Shown piece by piece: positions 1 through 9,293 of a DNA stretch of 64,000 bases. The DNA is from UBA940 sp031548515 (lineage in GTDB: Bacteria; Bacteroidota; Bacteroidia; Bacteroidales; Rikenellaceae). The notes beneath the pieces are model-generated. The model ran no database searches. It saw only the letters and a list, made by a program, of their open reading frames with translations, and had not been told where the DNA came from. Made by a program: the position numbers and the translations under genes. How positions within the stretch are numbered: position 1 is the first letter of the stretch; every line of letters begins with the position of its first letter. Location: NCBI GenBank assembly GCA_031548515.1, contig JAVBRB010000017.1, positions 1 through 64,000 on the forward strand, written 5' to 3'.

Positions 1-2553
1 GCATCTCACATTATACATAATATTGCGAACACCGGCTCCCGAATGGAAATATGCAGCTTCTGAAACGGAGAAGGACTTCAGGGGAAGTATACCGGCATGA
101 GTATACCAATAATACCCTTTAGCACCTTGTTCTTTTAACTGCACGTTGTCCCTGTAGCCGCAGAACTGGAAAGTACCGTAACCGGGAATAGTCATATTAT
201 CGGTGGTTGCACTATATATGTCGAGGGGCGGAATATCGTGTTCGTTCGGGATCTTCCATCCGGCGGGACATGGGTCGTAAACGGATTTCTGGGATCCGTT
301 CCAGCATGAAAGTCCGTCGGAACCGTCCCAGTCAGTCGTTCCGTCGGTCTTCATCGGGTTACGGATAATCTCGGCCAGCGTCGACATCGACGGCGTGACA
401 TTGTTAGCGGCGTCGAATGACATTGCCCCCGAAGGTCCGTAGTAACTGTTGGTATAGGGGAACGGGTCTTTGCGCCCGAACTGGTAATACAGCCCCCACG
501 AGTCCGATGTAGTCCCGATTGTTTTAGCGCCCAGGTTGCGGTCCATCCATTTGTTGTAGGTTCCGGTTCCGCTCAGGATCGTGCTCTTTACGGACGATAC
601 CCAGATATGCCAGCTCCACCTTACGACATCCGCACCCAGAGAGGCCGGCTCGGATGTTTTCCTCGGGGTAGTAATGGCCACAGAAGCATTGCCTTCCCTC
701 GAACCCGTTTTGATGCACAGCAGCGCTCCCGGCCCTTTGCCCGAAGCAAATGCCCATTCTATGCTCGAAGTCGGCGTGGAAAACGCGTTGTCCGACCATA
801 TCAGTTTGCTACTGACCTTGTCGCCGTTTTCGATAACCGTTCCGAGCGACGTGAGGTTGGCTCTCGACGCTTCGATCACGATCACGTCACCCGGAGTCGC
901 AACATAACAGTTCGCCGCTTCCAGAAGTTGGCCGTAAAGCACGACGCGGCTTATTTTCGGAGTATAGTGATATTCCTGTTCGGCAAAAGTCAGGTTGACA
1001 TAATATGCTGTCGTATTGTTGGGATCGTTTGCCGGCCTGAAATACACCTGCTGGCTGTTCTCTGCGGATGAAACCGTCACCGGGGTATATTTACTGTAGG
1101 TTATCCCGGTTCCTCCCGTAGCTGTTACGTTCCACGACAGAGGACTCGATACCTCCATCTGGTGGTACATCCCGTCCATTTTGGCCGCGACGGGTTCCGC
1201 CGTGATCCAGCTGCCGGTCTCCTGCGAAATGTTGAGGATATAGTTCATATTCCCGGCGGTGATCCTGATCGCCGCGCTGTTGGCGACGGTCGTCGCATTC
1301 CACGACAGGCGAACGGTTTTCGCATACACTCCTCCGGAAACAACACTTGCCGATAACCATGCCGGCGCGGTGCCTTCCCACTGCCATGTCACGCCCGGTA
1401 TGAAATTGTTGCCCGTGCCGCTCTTGTCCCCGGCTCCGGGAAAATTCGTGCCGAAAGTGACCTCTACCCATCCCTGTTCGGCATAGAGTTTAAGCGAGGA
1501 ATGCGAAACGTCGATATAGTTGTTGCCTTCGAACACGACGCTCTGTCGGGCTTCGTTCCATTCCATGACCTCGGCCTGAATGTAAATATTACCGTCCAAC
1601 GCATCCTGCCAGTCCGTATAACCCGGACCTGTAACACTTTTGATCTTAACCGTATAATAGTGGTTGCGCAGAATGTCGACAGGCAGTCCGTTGCCGTCGT
1701 GCAGTAGAACCTTATACCAACCGTTCACCCCGTTACAGGCCGCATTCACCAGAAGGCAGAACTCGTCCAAGGCCGTTTTGCCGTATTCCGACACATACAT
1801 TATCTCCGACGGATCGGCATATTGCATCATCGGGGATAGCATCGCAGTAGTGAATATGCTCGGCGCAGTTACCCTTCTGCTGCCTCTATGGTAATTGATT
1901 CCCAGCGGAGCCGCACGTCCGCTCTGGTATTGATAGGGCACCATGACCGAATTAAGAACAAGCAAAGACGAAATATCATCGGCCACCTTAAGCTCCATGC
2001 GTGCCACCGAACGGACCATCTGCACCGTAGGGATGGAAGTAGTGGAGGTTATCGCACACAGGCTCTCCGTCTCGCCCCACATCGGCAGGCAGGTCGTATT
2101 CCAGTCTCTGGACATCTCGAACTTGAGGCCAGAAAGCAGGTCCTGTTTGGAGGGTTTGACCACGGGCAGATTCATCGCGTTCACTTCGCTTCGCATGTTG
2201 GCCAGCAGCACGAAACGATACGTCTCGGCGGAACCTATGGGCATATCGATCTTGAACGTTAAGTAAGCACCCTCGGCGACTATGTCGTTTGCAACCAACT
2301 GTACCAGTTTAACGAACGAAGTAGTGGAATCAGCCTCGTCGGCCGACGAATAGACCACCACGTCCAGCGTCTTTACATATTCTTCGTCGACCGCCCGTGT
2401 CACCGTTGCAGCCGTACCGGGAATATTCATAGAGATCGAGACCTGCTTACCGCCACCGGAAATGGAAGGACATTCCGCGGAATCGTCGCGGAGGCATCCC
2501 GTAAAGGCCAGTACCGCAGCAGCCGTTGACAGTATGTACTTACCGAATTTCAT
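1..2553 (-). CDS. Large fimbrillin-like lipoprotein with FISUMP C-terminus (partial)
   Basis: The reading frame stays open for 851 codons from an ATG at 2553 to the window edge. It begins with a lipoprotein signal ending in the lipobox AFTGC (Cys20), followed by a beta-strand segment and a Thr-Arg-Ala site at Arg53, the pattern of type V pilus subunits cut by a trypsin-like protease. The C-terminal region has WMDRNLGA, YYQFGRKDP and CPAGW, the hallmarks of the FISUMP (Fibrobacter succinogenes major paralogous) domain. The last residues in the window, NVRC, match the end of the neighbouring paralogue, so only a few residues are probably missing. It starts 17 bases after its upstream neighbour stops, so it is the last known gene of the fimbrial operon. 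A tip or accessory adhesin role is inferred. Confidence 0.82.
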   Translation of the reverse strand, partial: MKFGKYILSTAAAVLAFTGCLRDDSAECPSISGGGKQVSISMNIPGTAATVTRAVDEEYVKTLDVVVYSSADEADSTTSFVKLVQLVANDIVAEGAYLTFKIDMPIGSAETYRFVLLANMRSEVNAMNLPVVKPSKQDLLSGLKFEMSRDWNTTCLPMWGETESLCAITSTTSIPTVQMVRSVARMELKVADDISSLLVLNSVMVPYQYQSGRAAPLGINYHRGSRRVTAPSIFTTAMLSPMMQYADPSEIMYVSEYGKTALDEFCLLVNAACNGVNGWYKVLLHDGNGLPVDILRNHYYTVKIKSVTGPGYTDWQDALDGNIYIQAEVMEWNEARQSVVFEGNNYIDVSHSSLKLYAEQGWVEVTFGTNFPGAGDKSGTGNNFIPGVTWQWEGTAPAWLSASVVSGGVYAKTVRLSWNATTVANSAAIRITAGNMNYILNISQETGSWITAEPVAAKMDGMYHQMEVSSPLSWNVTATGGTGITYSKYTPVTVSSAENSQQVYFRPANDPNNTTAYYVNLTFAEQEYHYTPKISRVVLYGQLLEAANCYVATPGDVIVIEASRANLTSLGTVIENGDKVSSKLIWSDNAFSTPTSSIEWAFASGKGPGALLCIKTGSREGNASVAITTPRKTSEPASLGADVVRWSWHIWVSSVKSTILSGTGTYNKWMDRNLGAKTIGTTSDSWGLYYQFGRKDPFPYTNSYYGPSGAMSFDAANNVTPSMSTLAEIIRNPMKTDGTTDWDGSDGLSCWNGSQKSVYDPCPAGWKIPNEHDIPPLDIYSATTDNMTIPGYGTFQFCGYRDNVQLKEQGAKGYYWYTHAGILPLKSFSVSEAAYFHSGAGVRNIMYNVRC

Positions 2554-2570
2554 TATCTGTTTTTCCTTTT

Positions 2571-5111
2571 CTATTCATAATGGTATTTCTTGTCCACGAC
2601 GCATCTTACAGGCATCATGACTCCGGGAGAAGGACTGCCGCCGTAATTGGCGGTAAAACCTGTCTGAAGGTGACCATCCGGCAGTATTTGGAGAAAAACA
2701 GCCGAAGACGCAGCACTGACCTCGCGTTCATCCTGTGTCTTATAATCGCTTTCGGAGAACACGTCCGGGTACTTCATCAGATTCGCGTTCATATATTCTT
2801 TTGTGACTATGCCGTTCCATCCCGACATGAAAAATCCGAATTCTCCGCGGTAACGCCACCCCTCGGTGGTAGTCAACACATTATATCCTCCATGGTACGT
2901 ATCTCCGTTGCTGAGGAAGGCCTCGGCCGCATGGATCTCTTCCCCCAGGTATGCATCGGGGCCCAACTGCGAAGCGGTGTAAAGTTGCCTCAATCCGATC
3001 AGATCCTCGTAGTCGGGGAGCCTCCACCCTTCGGGACAGGCCGTCGCGGCATTGGCGGGAGAGTAGTAGGGACCTCCCTGAACGGACCCGTTATACATGT
3101 CGGTATTCCATGTCCCGTAAGAAGAGTTCTCCACCATCCAACAGCTATAATTATCGCCGTACGGGTACTGTACCAATGTCATCAACAACATTTCTTTATC
3201 ATCCTGCCGCCACTCCGCATACGGTTTTCCGAATAAGGTTTCAGAAGCCCTGATCATATAATCGCGCGGATTGCCACCTATAAGGTGCGTTTTCACGGTA
3301 GTAGCACCGAACTGTACATTCTTCGTGACTCCGCTGATACCGCAGTTGACCCAGTCCTGGGTTATCGGAACGCTTACAGTCCGGCCGGCCGAAGTAACGT
3401 TAACAACAGCATTGCGGACTCCGCTGGAGGAATTGGCGGCGCACTGGACGTAGAAACCCGTTCCATCCGCTGTCTTTTGCGCGGTAAGACCCCAATTTGT
3501 TCCCGACGGATACGTTACTGATGAGATCGACCATTCGTTGTCGGATTCCACGACAAACGTGTTAGAGGGCATGGCGCCGTTGAGGTGCGACCAAAAACTG
3601 ATGGTGCGCGAAGCCGGCGTAACCGACAGCCGCGGCATATAGCTTTGCTGTACCTTGACCGTATATTTCCAGTGTCCCGCGCTCAAGTGTATATATCCGG
3701 TGCGGGTGGTAACCGCAGTATTCTCTTTCGTCTTGATCAGCATGCTGTTCGTCACGAAAGGAACGCCGTTGGTAATATCGGTACTCAACCATAAATCGGA
3801 TCCAGGATCGACTTCATAAGTGATTTCATCGATTCCCCATCCGCCTAAGTAGTCGGTGTACAGTGACAGGATATTGTCGGCACGGCTGCCGTCAGTCCGG
3901 GCGTCGTTGTCCAGATAGAACTCCCGCTGCGAAATATCGAACTTGTAAGGCCCCTCTATATCCGCGTCATGCCTGCTTTCGCTCCACGGCACCACCGTCA
4001 TGTTGGCCCACATGTTGGGGATTCCGGCTGCGGCCTCTTCCGGAGTGGCGAATCCGGACCCGTCGATGGACTGTATCTTGAACGTATACCTGTAATTACG
4101 TTCCAGGCTAAGGCCGGGAATATTTTCAGACCCCACCCTATACCAGGTAAGATCGCTGGTATTTTCGCTCCCGCCTTCGGAATAATAACCGCCTATCAGC
4201 ACATAGCCCTCCTCCACATTGTCGTAGGAAGCCGCCGCGAGTGGAAGGTACGACAAGAGCGGAAGGTACATTTCGCTGAACATTCCGTATTTGGAAGGGG
4301 CGCCCAGTGTATATGTCCTGTTGATGAGCGTTCTGCTGCCGGGTTGGCGGGACACAAATATATTGTCATACCCGTAGACCCCGGATACATATCCCCTGTC
4401 CGGGAAGCGGCAAAGGGCGACCTGTGCCAACTTGAAATTATCGAATCCGCTGGGAGTGCCGGCATTATAATTGAAGCCCACGTCGATCGCCACGACGGCG
4501 CGCACAAGATCGAGAGGCCCGAAATCCGATCCTTTCAGGTTCCCGGACATCGTTACGACGGTGCTTGTCATTGAACTCATGGGAAAATACTGGGTAGATG
4601 TTGGAGAGGCGTCCCATTTGCCCGGAACATGGTATATGAGTTTATCCATGACGCCCTGGATTCCGTCCCCGCGCGACACTGAAGCCGAAACCGAATTCCA
4701 GATATCCCGCGAGTTGGCCAGCACCATCAGGAACACCTGCTTGCCGACAAGGGAAATTTCCGTACCGCCGTCATTGATACCGGTAGCCAGCATGGCCTTG
4801 AACGTCTTGGCGTTGCTGCCGGCCGTATTCCTGATGTCGTAGCCGTGCGTGGCGTAGAGGAATTTCTCTGATCCGGGAATCGCAGTGTCGTATTCGAATA
4901 CGAGTACGTCTATGTTCTCGACATGGTTCTCCTGGTCGGCCGACAGGGCGCGGCTTACAACTTCCCCTTCATTCTCAAACCCGGCGATCAGCTCCACGGC
5001 AACATAATCGTTGTTCTTGCCCGGGGCCTCATGCGTATCCCGCAAACATCCCGACAGGAAAACCGCGGCGGACAGAAATAATATGTATTTTATATGGCTT
5101 TTCATTTTCAT
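2571..5111 (-). CDS. Large fimbrillin-like lipoprotein with BACON and FISUMP domains
   Basis: The protein has 846 residues. A lipoprotein signal ends at FLSGC (Cys22), and a Ser-Arg-Ala site lies at Arg54, as in the other pilins of this locus. The N-terminal half resembles Mfa-like fimbrillins. The middle contains BACON-like beta-sandwich repeats (for example RLSVTPASRTISFWSH), which often bind mucin or carbohydrate. The last 200 residues are FISUMP-like (CPEGWRLPDYEDL) and end in PVRCVVD. The architecture is that of a fimbrial tip adhesin and is paralogous to the next gene downstream. MKMKS gives two possible starts two codons apart. It follows the 492-residue fimbrillin by 37 bases. The ligand cannot be read from sequence. 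Confidence 0.85.
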   Translation of the reverse strand: MKMKSHIKYILFLSAAVFLSGCLRDTHEAPGKNNDYVAVELIAGFENEGEVVSRALSADQENHVENIDVLVFEYDTAIPGSEKFLYATHGYDIRNTAGSNAKTFKAMLATGINDGGTEISLVGKQVFLMVLANSRDIWNSVSASVSRGDGIQGVMDKLIYHVPGKWDASPTSTQYFPMSSMTSTVVTMSGNLKGSDFGPLDLVRAVVAIDVGFNYNAGTPSGFDNFKLAQVALCRFPDRGYVSGVYGYDNIFVSRQPGSRTLINRTYTLGAPSKYGMFSEMYLPLLSYLPLAAASYDNVEEGYVLIGGYYSEGGSENTSDLTWYRVGSENIPGLSLERNYRYTFKIQSIDGSGFATPEEAAAGIPNMWANMTVVPWSESRHDADIEGPYKFDISQREFYLDNDARTDGSRADNILSLYTDYLGGWGIDEITYEVDPGSDLWLSTDITNGVPFVTNSMLIKTKENTAVTTRTGYIHLSAGHWKYTVKVQQSYMPRLSVTPASRTISFWSHLNGAMPSNTFVVESDNEWSISSVTYPSGTNWGLTAQKTADGTGFYVQCAANSSSGVRNAVVNVTSAGRTVSVPITQDWVNCGISGVTKNVQFGATTVKTHLIGGNPRDYMIRASETLFGKPYAEWRQDDKEMLLMTLVQYPYGDNYSCWMVENSSYGTWNTDMYNGSVQGGPYYSPANAATACPEGWRLPDYEDLIGLRQLYTASQLGPDAYLGEEIHAAEAFLSNGDTYHGGYNVLTTTEGWRYRGEFGFFMSGWNGIVTKEYMNANLMKYPDVFSESDYKTQDEREVSAASSAVFLQILPDGHLQTGFTANYGGSPSPGVMMPVRCVVDKKYHYE

Positions 5112-5148
5112 TAACTGCCAGGTGTCGAAAAAATCCCTGGCTTTGCTA

Positions 5149-6627
5149 TTAGTCCTGTTTCTGTTCGACGTTAATTATATATGTCCACTTGCCGGCCTCG
5201 ATGTATATCCTTCCGTAACGCTGCGTGGCGGAATTATATTCGGTTACGTTTACCGACAGGGCTGTCGTTGCATAAGGATCGCCGCCCGATTTGTCGACGC
5301 TCAGCCAGCCGGCGGGTATTTCCGTGCCGCCCGTCACATCGGTAATGGCCCGTACCTTCCAGCCTTCCGCATAATCAGTAAATATGTCGACCTTGTTATC
5401 GGTATCGGTATCGCCGCGCGCCGCGCCGTCGAACGAGAATTCCGGTTGGCTCACGGATAGTGCATAGTCGCCTGTAATACCGGTCACCAAGCCGTTCGTA
5501 TTCCATACTTCAACCTTGGTGTTCATTTTGGTCGTGACCGAACCTGCGGCCTCCTCCGGAGTCGGATATCCGGGTCCGTCGGCACCGGTGATGTTCACCA
5601 TGTAGCGGTGCCCGCGCAGCACGTCGAGATAGTCAACGGCGTTTACACCAGGTTTGCTGCGGTCATAGAAGTCTATCCTGTAATACGACATGACGGTTGT
5701 GTTCTGCGGCTCTCCCTGGGCCGTATAGTATCCGCCGATAAGCAGGAATGCGCGCATGTCGTTCGTGGAGTTCTTGTTGTCAGCCTCATGCATGAAGAAA
5801 CGGCCCGCGATGGAGAACGCGGTTGTCGTTTCGCCGGTGCCGGCCGCGAGTATCTGGTTTCCATCGGCCTCCGGCACCGTGCTGGGATATTTGACCACCG
5901 AGCCGTTGAATTGCGCCGCGGGTCTCGGGACCACATACCCCCTGGTCCTGGCGTTGCGGATCTCGGCATACTTCAGAACAAAGTGGCTCAGACCGTCCGC
6001 TTCGGTATAATCGCCGTTGGCTTTTACGGCGACGTCAACCCTGGCGACAGCAAACAACATATCGATCATGCCGAAATCGCCTCCCTTTGTGGAATAAGTA
6101 ACTACAACACTGCGCGGCGACTCCCCCCACATGGGGATCGGGTCCTGGGTTCCCCACGCCTTAATGCCGAACTGCAGCTTGGCAAACAGATCTTTCTTGG
6201 TCAAGGTATACCTGTCGGGGTCCGCAAGCAATGCTTCCACCTCGTCCGTGCAGTTGGCGATAAACACCAGCTTCTGCTTTTCGGTGCTGTCCTCGCTTTT
6301 CTGCAATGTTATAGAATATTTACGTGTAGTAGGATTGTCGGGATGTGCCAGCTCCTGGACCGGCTGCGTATAATACATGAACGTGTCGTTGTCGCCGCTA
6401 CCACCTTTGTCGTTGAACACAAACACATACAGATTCTCCCTGTCGATATCGTATTCATGGGCGGCATGATTCACGATGGTTTCGGCACGGGTTCCCGTGA
6501 GTTCGGGCACCTTTATCTGTATTTGTATTTTCCCGTTCCTCTCGTCAGGACACAACGATGTATTGTCGTGGACACAGGAGGGGAGGACAACCGTCAACAG
6601 TACGAATATATATTTTACAAGTTTCAT
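5149..6627 (-). CDS. Fimbrillin-family lipoprotein (accessory pilin)
   Basis: This 492-residue protein has a signal peptide ending in the lipobox VLPSC (Cys18) and a Thr-Arg-Ala site at Arg47. Residues 60-360 carry the fimbrillin-like pattern LYVFVFND, then IGGYYTAQG and YRIDFYD, with a GHRYMVNITGADGPGYPT segment typical of Bacteroidales Mfa-like proteins. The last 110 residues form one BACON-like domain ending in YIINVEQKQD. It starts 30 bases after the FimB-type anchor stops and sits upstream of two larger tip-like proteins. An accessory or adaptor subunit between shaft and tip is the likeliest role, by analogy with Mfa3/Mfa4 of Porphyromonas; that is inference from order and length. Confidence 0.83.
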   Translation of the reverse strand: MKLVKYIFVLLTVVLPSCVHDNTSLCPDERNGKIQIQIKVPELTGTRAETIVNHAAHEYDIDRENLYVFVFNDKGGSGDNDTFMYYTQPVQELAHPDNPTTRKYSITLQKSEDSTEKQKLVFIANCTDEVEALLADPDRYTLTKKDLFAKLQFGIKAWGTQDPIPMWGESPRSVVVTYSTKGGDFGMIDMLFAVARVDVAVKANGDYTEADGLSHFVLKYAEIRNARTRGYVVPRPAAQFNGSVVKYPSTVPEADGNQILAAGTGETTTAFSIAGRFFMHEADNKNSTNDMRAFLLIGGYYTAQGEPQNTTVMSYYRIDFYDRSKPGVNAVDYLDVLRGHRYMVNITGADGPGYPTPEEAAGSVTTKMNTKVEVWNTNGLVTGITGDYALSVSQPEFSFDGAARGDTDTDNKVDIFTDYAEGWKVRAITDVTGGTEIPAGWLSVDKSGGDPYATTALSVNVTEYNSATQRYGRIYIEAGKWTYIINVEQKQD

Positions 6628-6657
6628 CGGGTAATCATTAAAGATTCCATACAGGTT

Positions 6658-7614
6658 CTAAACGCCGCCTATCGGGTCTTCTATGCCGTGCCAGCCATTT
6701 ATCTCTATAAGCGTGACGACATATACCCCATTTTCCATCTCCAGGTCGTATACAAGTTCGTATACATCCTGCCTGTCGAGATATTCGTTTATCGGCATGG
6801 TACTGGTCGAATATTCGGCGCGGAGTTCAGCGATTTTTGCGGTCAGGCCCTCGTCCAGGTACTCTATTCCGGAATTTGTTCCGGAGATATTTATCGTAGA
6901 TCCGTCGTTGCCGAACAACCTTCCCACCCTGATCGTGGTCTGCAGCGAAGTTTCATACTGTTCGAAAGATTTCAGCGATATATGCGTCATAGTGCGGGTA
7001 TCGGCCCCGTCTATGGAGTTGTCGTTTTTAATTGTTCCGTTGGGAAGCGCCAATTTAAAGGTGAGGTCGGGTAACCCTTCCTCCCAGGCTCTTGTAGCCT
7101 TGTAACGTATGGTGATTTTAATATCGTTCGTGTCTTTTATCATTGACACTGTCTTATCGCCCTTTTCTCCTTTGGCGAGTTCGGTAAACCCGTAAAAGAA
7201 ATGGCATGGATTTTCAGTGACGGTACCCAGCCCGTCGCTGCAAAGCATTTTGACGCGCGCATCGGCCATGTTGTAGTGGCTGGGGCAATCGTAGTATTTT
7301 TCGTCTTTGTTGCCGTATGCTATTATATAATAGTCGTCCTGGCGCAGCCACTTCAATGCGAGGCTGTAATTTTCCTTTATGAGGTCGGCTTGAGTGTAGT
7401 GGTGTGCCGCCGCCAGAGAGCCGTCCGTCCGGCGGTAAGCATACAGATCGAGGCTCGATACCTGTTCTCGGAACAGGTCGAGATCTTCCATGTTGTAAGT
7501 GTATTCGAAACGCAGCCGCACCAACGGGAAGCAATCGTCCGTGTTGTCGTCTATGGTAACGCATCCCTGCAGGGACAGCAGCGCGACAGCGGAGGCCCAG
7601 AGATAACGTTTCAT
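6658..7614 (-). CDS. FimB/Mfa2-family fimbrial anchor lipoprotein
   Basis: The start chosen at 7614 gives 318 residues and puts a compact lipoprotein signal (MKRYLWASAV to LLSLQGC) at the N-terminus; an in-frame ATG at 7650 is possible but adds a charged tail. The segment after the Cys, DDCFPLVRLRFEYTYNME, is the characteristic opening of FimB/Mfa2 proteins (PF08842), which anchor the pilus to the outer membrane and limit its length. Unlike its neighbours it has no Ser/Thr-Arg-Ala site near the N-terminus, which fits an anchor that stays lipidated. It lies just downstream of the major fimbrillin, separated by a 168-base spacer containing a strong hairpin, and upstream of three accessory pilins. 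Confidence 0.88.
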   Translation of the reverse strand: MKRYLWASAVALLSLQGCVTIDDNTDDCFPLVRLRFEYTYNMEDLDLFREQVSSLDLYAYRRTDGSLAAAHHYTQADLIKENYSLALKWLRQDDYYIIAYGNKDEKYYDCPSHYNMADARVKMLCSDGLGTVTENPCHFFYGFTELAKGEKGDKTVSMIKDTNDIKITIRYKATRAWEEGLPDLTFKLALPNGTIKNDNSIDGADTRTMTHISLKSFEQYETSLQTTIRVGRLFGNDGSTINISGTNSGIEYLDEGLTAKIAELRAEYSTSTMPINEYLDRQDVYELVYDLEMENGVYVVTLIEINGWHGIEDPIGGV

Positions 7615-7686
7615 GTTACGACCTGTCATATATTTCGGTTCTTTGTTCATTTTGCGTTCCTGCGGGTGTTTTTGTAAAGGAATGGA

Positions 7687-7732
7687 AAAGGGGAAGCCCG
7701 CTGCCGGATACCCTTCGGCGGGCATCCCCTTT
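7687..7732 (-). terminator. Hairpin after the major fimbrillin gene (attenuating terminator)
   Basis: Arms at 7687-7701 and 7718-7732 pair as AAAGGGGA and GCCCGC against GCGGGC and TCCCCTTT, with a single A/A mismatch. On the minus strand a short pyrimidine run follows. It lies in the spacer between the major fimbrillin stop and the anchor start and could reduce read-through into minor subunits. A small 6-bp hairpin (7757-7772, loop TTTC) precedes it. Confidence 0.55.
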
Positions 7733-7782
7733 CATTTGACTTTTGTATCGTCCGGACTATCCTTTCGGATAGAGCCTGCCGA

Positions 7783-9222
7783 TTAGATGTTACCTTCCTG
7801 AGTTATACCGTGCCAGTTGAGCATTTCGATATCGACTTTAACGTCAACGTCGATTTCGTCGATTGGGGGATTTTCAGGAATAACGCCGTCGTCATCGTTG
7901 TCGTCATTTTCGTTCGACGAACCTATACCCTTGATGGTAGCGATGGTAACGTTGAAAGCGTCGTTACGTGCAACCACGTGGCGGTTGCCCTGTTCGGGGT
8001 TGAACAACGCCAGAGTCCAGTAGCACTGTGCGCTGGCATACGTTGCGATGAAGAATTCGCGGTTGACGCCTTCTGTCAGTGCGGTTTTCTTAGCAGAAAA
8101 TGCGCTCGTCACGGAACCGGATGTTATACCGGCCATAAGCCTTACAGTAGTCATGTTCGGTATTTCTCCGAAGTATGCGGGCAGCCATTCTGCATTGGTT
8201 TTGTCCCATACGCGGTAGAAAGTCTGGCCGTCAACGTATGTAGCGGCAGTACCGTCGTTCTTAACCACAATAGCCTTGTTGGCGAATGTCACAACACCGC
8301 GGATGAGCAGCGACGTAGCGTTCCTTGCATACGAAATTTCGTTCCAGTTTTCAGGAATGTAGAGGCCTGCCGACAGAGCCGGAGAGGTAGCTGCAGCCGT
8401 ATAAGTACCGAGCGTACGGTAGTAGTTGGTCCTGATGTCTCCGTTGCCTGTGATCTTGTTGGCGATCTCACCGAAGGGGGTAGCTCCGGTTTCTGCCTGC
8501 GACCACTTCTGGAAAGCGTACATCTCTTTCGGGTTGTTCATAACCTGGAAATTGAGAGTTTTGAACGTGATCCCGAAGTCGTCTTCAAGACCTGACTTGT
8601 TGGGTTTGTCAGCCATGAAAACCTTGGCAACTGCACGGCCCACCTTTATGGTAATGTCGTTGGCTCCAGGATTGGGAACTGCTGCTGTAGGAGGCACGAA
8701 GTTGATTGCGTCATTATAGCCGGTCATCAGGAACTTACCTGAAACAGCGGGCAGGTTAGCCCCAAGAGTGAGGAATTCCTTTTTCATGAACGCATCCAGC
8801 ATGATACCAACGGTGGAGTTTGCCGGAGTAACTTCGTCGACAAAATCAACCGGATAATCGGTGTTGTTGAAGACAATACCGTTCTGGCCGGCATTAATGG
8901 CAACGAACACGACCTTGGGACCGGTGGTCGTGGCAACAACTGTTTCAACGACAGCGCCGGCAGTTACGGTAAGCGGAGCTTTCTGGGTAAGCCTTCCGGT
9001 GATCTTGTTGAAGATGAATACCGTTGCATCCACGATGGTGGATTCACCGGGAGCTACGATGTCGTCAAAAGCGCGGGATGCTCCCGACGGCAGAGAAACT
9101 TTGATAATTGCATTGGTAGCAACGCCTTCCTTGACCCTACCGTTTTCACCGCCGTCCTTTGCACAGCCGATCATGGCTACGGCAGCGATGGCTGCCACAA
9201 TGAATTTGAAATTCTTTTTCAT
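7783..9222 (-). CDS. Mfa1-type major fimbrillin
   Basis: The 479-residue lipoprotein has the lipobox AMIGC (Cys20) and a Ser-Arg-Ala site at Arg50, where maturation should remove the lipidated N-terminus and open the groove for donor-strand assembly. It reads through a fimbrillin N-domain (VDATVFIFN) to a Mfa1 C-terminal domain (RHVVARNDAFNVTIATIKGI, an acidic linker, then DVKVDIEMLNWHGI). It is the only protein of the locus with that C-terminus, and it is followed by a hairpin, both expected for the abundant shaft subunit. The acidic Asp/Glu/Asn linker near residues 440-455 may bind calcium (inference). It precedes the FimB/Mfa2-type anchor, as mfa1 precedes mfa2 in Porphyromonas. Confidence 0.9.
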   Translation of the reverse strand: MKKNFKFIVAAIAAVAMIGCAKDGGENGRVKEGVATNAIIKVSLPSGASRAFDDIVAPGESTIVDATVFIFNKITGRLTQKAPLTVTAGAVVETVVATTTGPKVVFVAINAGQNGIVFNNTDYPVDFVDEVTPANSTVGIMLDAFMKKEFLTLGANLPAVSGKFLMTGYNDAINFVPPTAAVPNPGANDITIKVGRAVAKVFMADKPNKSGLEDDFGITFKTLNFQVMNNPKEMYAFQKWSQAETGATPFGEIANKITGNGDIRTNYYRTLGTYTAAATSPALSAGLYIPENWNEISYARNATSLLIRGVVTFANKAIVVKNDGTAATYVDGQTFYRVWDKTNAEWLPAYFGEIPNMTTVRLMAGITSGSVTSAFSAKKTALTEGVNREFFIATYASAQCYWTLALFNPEQGNRHVVARNDAFNVTIATIKGIGSSNENDDNDDDGVIPENPPIDEIDVDVKVDIEMLNWHGITQEGNI

Positions 9223-9293
9223 GTTTTGAGGAATTGATTAAAAAATAATTTGGTTGAAAATTAAAAATGTTTGTCTTTTGGTCCGTTATTGCT

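Noticed and set aside
5608..7074. A 488-codon open frame on the plus strand opposite the fimbrillin and anchor genes
   Set aside because: It has no start context or family resemblance, and it is the antisense of two clear lipoprotein genes; high GC at third positions keeps antisense frames open.
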